A DNA stretch of 64,000 nucleotides from positions 378,649,601 to 378,713,600 of the forward strand of contig NC_090319.1 of the NCBI RefSeq assembly GCF_040869045.1. The letters are read 5' to 3'. Positions within the stretch are counted from its first letter, which is position 1, and each line of letters begins with the position of its first letter. The notes beneath the pieces are model-generated. The model saw only the letters and a list, made by a program, of their open reading frames with translations. It made no database searches and was not told the origin of the DNA. The translations under genes and the position numbers were made by a program. Below are positions 60,184 through 64,000 of this stretch, piece by piece. Source of the stretch: Eurosta solidaginis (lineage: Eukaryota; Arthropoda; Insecta; Diptera; Tephritidae).

Positions 60184-60315
60184 ATTCAAGGTTCGAATCG
60201 AGCCCAAGACCAGAACAATAGTTTTTTTCCAATGATAATTATTGTTATTTTCTAATTTTTCTAAATTGGAAAAAAAAATATTGTTCTGGTCTTGAGCTCG
60301 ATTCGAACCTTGAAT
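60184..60315. repeat. Long inverted repeat with tRNA B-box words
   Basis: Arms 60184-60233 and 60265-60315 are about 50 bp with only a few mismatches and a 31-base AT spacer. Each arm holds ggttcgaatc, the exact pol III B-box word, followed by gag(c/t)(t/c)caagaccagaacaat. It may be two inverted SINE-type ends or a foldback. Related sequence at 12165-12350. Confidence 0.75.
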
Positions 60316-60352
60316 GATTTATCAATAGGCCGATAAAAAACAAAAACAATTG

Positions 60353-60586
60353 TGTCAGCCGACATGGCAACTCTAACTAAGAAAAAGACGATTTGAGGAG
60401 AGAAATGAAATGAGCGAGACGAAGCAGTCTGTCTCGAACCTTCAGAACGAAACGTCGTATTTAACAAAATCATAATTCACTTAAATTACATTAAAGTGTA
60501 TATTCATTATTTCTAATAATAATACTTTCTTCATTTAACATTAAATAAACTAGCGTGCGTCTAATTAATTATTCGGAACTCTGACA
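60353..60586 (+). mobile_element. Possible 5' LTR of the gypsy element
   Basis: A 234-bp stretch begins TGTCAG and ends CTGACA, with an aataaa near 60543. This would suit a short LTR upstream of the gag-pol frame. No standard tRNA primer-binding site follows and the 3' LTR is outside the window, so the limits are tentative. Confidence 0.35.
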
Positions 60587-61165
60587 AACGTAAGTAGATA
60601 TGCCATCGTGATAATATCAGAAGTGTGCGAAACCTATGCCACATAAGGATTGTCGCGTTAATAATAATTCGAGCATATTATAACAAATGTGAAAAATCTT
60701 AGCAACAATAAAAAGAAGTGTTGTGTTAATGATAAAATGCATTGAAAAACGAAAGCGTGCATAGTAAATAGTCATATATGTACATATGTACGAGGGAAAA
60801 AGTCCAACCGTGTCGAAAAACGTACAACGAAGTAGAAAAATTGCGTCGAAATTGTGAAATTGCAAAACACGAAAAAAATAAAAGAAACGGTAGTATACAT
60901 ACACAAATAAATGTACATGCGTCTATATGTACATACGAACGTGCAACGCGTCGAGTTTGCAACGAACGGTCGGTTAAATTGAAAATTCTACGACTTTAGA
61001 GTTTCATTATAAAAACGAAAGGGATAGCGAAAATATTCCTATACTAAAACATATATGTGTTTATGTTGTATGCAAGAGTGTCGTTTCAACCATTTTAAAA
61101 CATCGCAAAACTTCTCAACTCGTAAAAGCTGAACTCGCATTTTCAATTTCTAATTAGACAAAAAC
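60587..61165 (+). other. Leader of the gypsy element
   Basis: 580 bases between the presumed LTR and the gag start, A-rich on the plus strand. The 73-codon frame at 60778-60999 is basic and without motif, probably chance. Confidence 0.4.
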
Positions 61166-64000
61166 ATGAACTTTCGTAGTATGACAGTTAATGATCTGCG
61201 CAACAGATGTCGCGAGCGCGGAATTGCAAAGACGGGAAAAAAACACACTTTAATCGAACGACTCGAAGAATATGAAAATGTAAACAAAACCGCGAACGCG
61301 ATCGCAAATGATACATTTATGAGTGCAAATGAAACGATGCTAATGCAAAGAATAAATGAATTAGAAAAAACAATTACCGATTTGCAAGTGAGTGTAACGC
61401 AACGTGAGTGTGAAATGCCAACGCAAAGCAAAAGCACTCAAGTAGTATCTGAATTTCGTCCGTCGGTTGGTTCGTCACCACAGTCCGAACAAATTACAAG
61501 TTGCATAAATTCGTTTGTTTCGGTACCGCTTACGTGCGTGCCGCCAACTAGTGTATCATATACACACGCACATTCATCGCGAATGAGTACAAATATTCAA
61601 CCACCGTATATATCAATAGCAAATGACGTGCACCCGTATATGCAAGTCAACGAGCATTCTTATTGGAATAGTGAGAATATTCACAATCTAAATTATATGC
61701 CACCCATGTCTGTTTATAATGGGCATGCTCAGTTGTGTTATGACGAAAATTTCACGCAAACGCGATTTTATAATGAACCGAATATAAGAAGCAATATGCA
61801 GTCGAATAGTGTTCATGCTCATATGCAACAAAATCATCCATTTTCAAATGTAAATATACGACAAAATCCGTATAGTAATGTGAATGAAGTGATAGCACTT
61901 TTACCCGAATTCGACCCGTCAAATGAAACATCACTAAGTGCAAATCAATTTATAAGAAGAATCGAAATGCTACGTACTGCATATCAGTGGAGTGACCAAG
62001 TATTATTATTCGCCGTACAGCAAAAATTAAAAGGGCATGCGAAATATTGGGTTGATTGTCAAAATATTTTTAAATCGTGGTCGGAATTCGTCGCGAAATT
62101 TTGTATTGATTTTGCAACCGTTGAAAACGTCGCGGATATACACATAAAATTGGGACGAACGCGTCGCCAACGTAACGAATCTCCGCAAGACTATTATTAC
62201 AAAATGTTGTCGATGGGTACGAAAGGAGGAATTCCTGAATTTGCTATCGCGCGGTACATAATAAACGGCATTAACGACCATGATCTCCGTAAAAAGATCT
62301 CGAACGATTACGAAAATTGCAATAAGTTACTACGCGATATTCAAAATTATTCGGTGTACAATAACATAAAATACGAACCGCTGAACTATAAACAGAAAAT
62401 CGACGAATATACGGCTACGTCCAAAAGCCAAACGAAAAATGTTGGTGAACGTGAAATACCAGCAAACGCTAAAGTAGGTGAACGCGAAACACCTAAATCG
62501 GTTAAATGCTATAATTGTTTAAAAACGGGACATATTTCAATAAATTGTTCAGAACCACAACGTGTCGAAAGATGTGAGACTTGTAAACGTACAGGTCATA
62601 AAGCAATAAACTGTAAACAAGCGAAAGCAAAACCTAAACCAAATACGACGGTGAATAAAATAAATGATGTAATTCAAGATACAAACTTGACAAAAGTAAT
62701 CAAAGTAAACGATTTCGAAACAAAAGCTATCATCGACTCTGGTAGTACGTGTTCGCTAATCCGTCATTCTATAGCCGAAAAAGTGGGCAAACTTGTAGAA
62801 TGTAAACGCGTCTTAAGAGGATTCGCAGGAGGCGAATATATGTGTAAAGCAAACATTTCAGTTGTACTTGAAATTGACAAAAATTATAACCAAGCCGTAT
62901 TATTAGTGGTTAACGATGATCACATTGATGAAGATGTACTCCTCGGAAGAGATGTGTTTTGTAATAACAAAAATAGGCTGGTTATAGAAAACAACAAGTG
63001 TAGTTTCGAGAAATTAGAGAACGTGTCGAATATCTCAACGAATGAACGATCGGAATTGAAAGATATTATTGAAGCAAACCGCGATATATTTTCTGAGTCT
63101 GTAGCCGACCTAGGTACATGCACAGTCTCGAAAATGAATATCGAATTAACCAACGATAAGCCAATAACTTTAAAGCCATATAGAGTGCCGTTCGCTAAAC
63201 GTAAAATAGTATCTGATATTGTATCTGAACTATTAACAAATCGAATAATTCGTCATTCGGAATCACCTTACGCGTCACCGGTCGTGTTAGTTGAAAAAGC
63301 CAATGGGGAATCGCGATTATGCGTGGACTATAGAGCGCTAAATAAAATTACGGTGAAACACCCATATCCCATGCCAATAATCGACGAACATTTCGCACAA
63401 CTATCGGGAAATAGTTATTTTACGACATTGGACTTACGGATGGGATATCACCAAATAGAAATCGAAGAGTGTGCGAAAAAGTTTACTGCTTTCGTGACTA
63501 CGGATGGTCACTATGAATACAATAGAATGCCATTTGGCCTGGTAAATGCGCCTTCTGTATTCCAACAAGTAATGAATAAAATAATTGCGAAAATGAGAGC
63601 GGGTGAAATACTCGTATACTTGGATGACGTCATAATTCCAAGTAAAACGGTTAAAGAAGGTTTATCACGTCTTACAAAATTCTTAAATATCTTACGAGAA
63701 AATGGTTTAACACTACGTTTTTCAAAATGTAATTTTCTGGCTGAAGAAATACACTATTTAGGCCACGTAATAAATAAAAATGGTATAAAACCGGGAGAAA
63801 AGAAAATAATCGCTATCAAAAACTTTAAAGTACCATCTAGTATAACGGAAACTAGACGATTTTTGGGTTTAACTGGGTTCTTCCGGAAATTCGTACCGGA
63901 ATACGCGCTAATTTCGAAACCAATAACGAAACTTCTCGCGAAATCAAACGAATCTTTTGTATGGGGTCGTGAACAACAAGAAGCATTCGAAACCTTGATC
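61166..64000 (+). CDS. Ty3/gypsy retrotransposon gag-pol, intact to the window end
   Basis: I read the frame codon by codon from ATG at 61166. All 945 codons to base 64000 are open, and the gene continues beyond. Order: a SAP-like motif (residues 6-33, VNDLRNRCRERGIAKTGKK), a Ser/Asn/His-rich linker with coiled-coil-like start, and a retrotransposon-gag capsid (about 245-360). Two CCHC knuckles start at Cys448 and Cys470. An aspartic protease has DSG at 524-526 and LLGRD near 591, and RT runs from about 690 to 875. RT shows LCVDYRALN, TLDLRMGYHQ, FGLVNAP and YLDD at 818-821. The start of the RNase H region is cut by the window edge. Gag and pol are in one frame without a shift. The insertion is probably young. 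It builds the particle and copies the element's RNA in the cytoplasm. Confidence 0.92.
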   Translation, partial: MNFRSMTVNDLRNRCRERGIAKTGKKHTLIERLEEYENVNKTANAIANDTFMSANETMLMQRINELEKTITDLQVSVTQRECEMPTQSKSTQVVSEFRPSVGSSPQSEQITSCINSFVSVPLTCVPPTSVSYTHAHSSRMSTNIQPPYISIANDVHPYMQVNEHSYWNSENIHNLNYMPPMSVYNGHAQLCYDENFTQTRFYNEPNIRSNMQSNSVHAHMQQNHPFSNVNIRQNPYSNVNEVIALLPEFDPSNETSLSANQFIRRIEMLRTAYQWSDQVLLFAVQQKLKGHAKYWVDCQNIFKSWSEFVAKFCIDFATVENVADIHIKLGRTRRQRNESPQDYYYKMLSMGTKGGIPEFAIARYIINGINDHDLRKKISNDYENCNKLLRDIQNYSVYNNIKYEPLNYKQKIDEYTATSKSQTKNVGEREIPANAKVGERETPKSVKCYNCLKTGHISINCSEPQRVERCETCKRTGHKAINCKQAKAKPKPNTTVNKINDVIQDTNLTKVIKVNDFETKAIIDSGSTCSLIRHSIAEKVGKLVECKRVLRGFAGGEYMCKANISVVLEIDKNYNQAVLLVVNDDHIDEDVLLGRDVFCNNKNRLVIENNKCSFEKLENVSNISTNERSELKDIIEANRDIFSESVADLGTCTVSKMNIELTNDKPITLKPYRVPFAKRKIVSDIVSELLTNRIIRHSESPYASPVVLVEKANGESRLCVDYRALNKITVKHPYPMPIIDEHFAQLSGNSYFTTLDLRMGYHQIEIEECAKKFTAFVTTDGHYEYNRMPFGLVNAPSVFQQVMNKIIAKMRAGEILVYLDDVIIPSKTVKEGLSRLTKFLNILRENGLTLRFSKCNFLAEEIHYLGHVINKNGIKPGEKKIIAIKNFKVPSSITETRRFLGLTGFFRKFVPEYALISKPITKLLAKSNESFVWGREQQEAFETLI

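Noticed and set aside
60778..60999. A 73-codon basic frame before gag
   Set aside because: A-rich leader composition, no motif; gag starts at 61166.

Overview
The window reads as nuclear DNA of a higher dipteran, most likely a tephritid-like fruit fly. It is AT-rich, almost free of genes, and packed with transposable elements: a LOA-type LINE, tRNA-derived SINEs, elements with DINE-1/Helentron-like termini, a piggyBac-like element, a hAT MITE and Ty3/gypsy elements. The only host gene I can support is on the minus strand: two spliced exons that together encode the second Ig domain of a beaten-path (Beat) family adhesion protein. They lie at 54761-54894 and 36017-36317, and an 18.4-kb intron separates them. 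The species assignment is an inference from repeat content and gene family.

Layout. 1-12.7 kb holds a possible BEL/Pao protease scrap, a non-autonomous Helitron (1269-1863), a SINE with a perfect 12-bp duplication (3851-4221), a second SINE (7320-7667), a 164-bp tandem repeat, and a CGAT-word block interrupted by an RT fragment. 12.7-25.5 kb is dominated by one Helentron-like family (HINE): a rearranged copy carrying a frameshifted piggyBac-type transposase, a complete copy with nine 130-bp tandem units, and an inverted copy carrying a SINE fragment. 26.8-28.1 kb is a 1.2-kb element with perfect 27-bp terminal inverted repeats and decayed coding sequence. 31.2-31.8 kb is a hAT-type MITE with an 8-bp duplication. 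35.0-35.7 kb and 55.7-57.3 kb are two copies of a TA-flanked MITE with very AT-rich interiors.

The Beat intron (36.3-54.8 kb) contains a degenerate CCGAA-type array, SINEs, a full-length 5.24-kb LOA-like LINE (41093-46336, 13-bp duplication, minus strand, a few frameshifts), three minisatellite-like arrays and a 508-bp solo LTR with a 4-bp duplication. Past the 5' exon come two further HINE-type elements (57.9-60.2 kb), a long inverted repeat, and a Ty3/gypsy element. Its gag-pol frame is open from 61166 to the window end (945 codons) and starts with a SAP-like motif.

The coding elements fall into age classes: the gypsy frame is intact (young), the LINE has only a few lesions (intermediate), and the piggyBac, RT and BEL pieces are fossils. 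No operon-like or cellular multi-gene system is visible. The biology here is nested transposition inside and around a large neuronal-gene intron.
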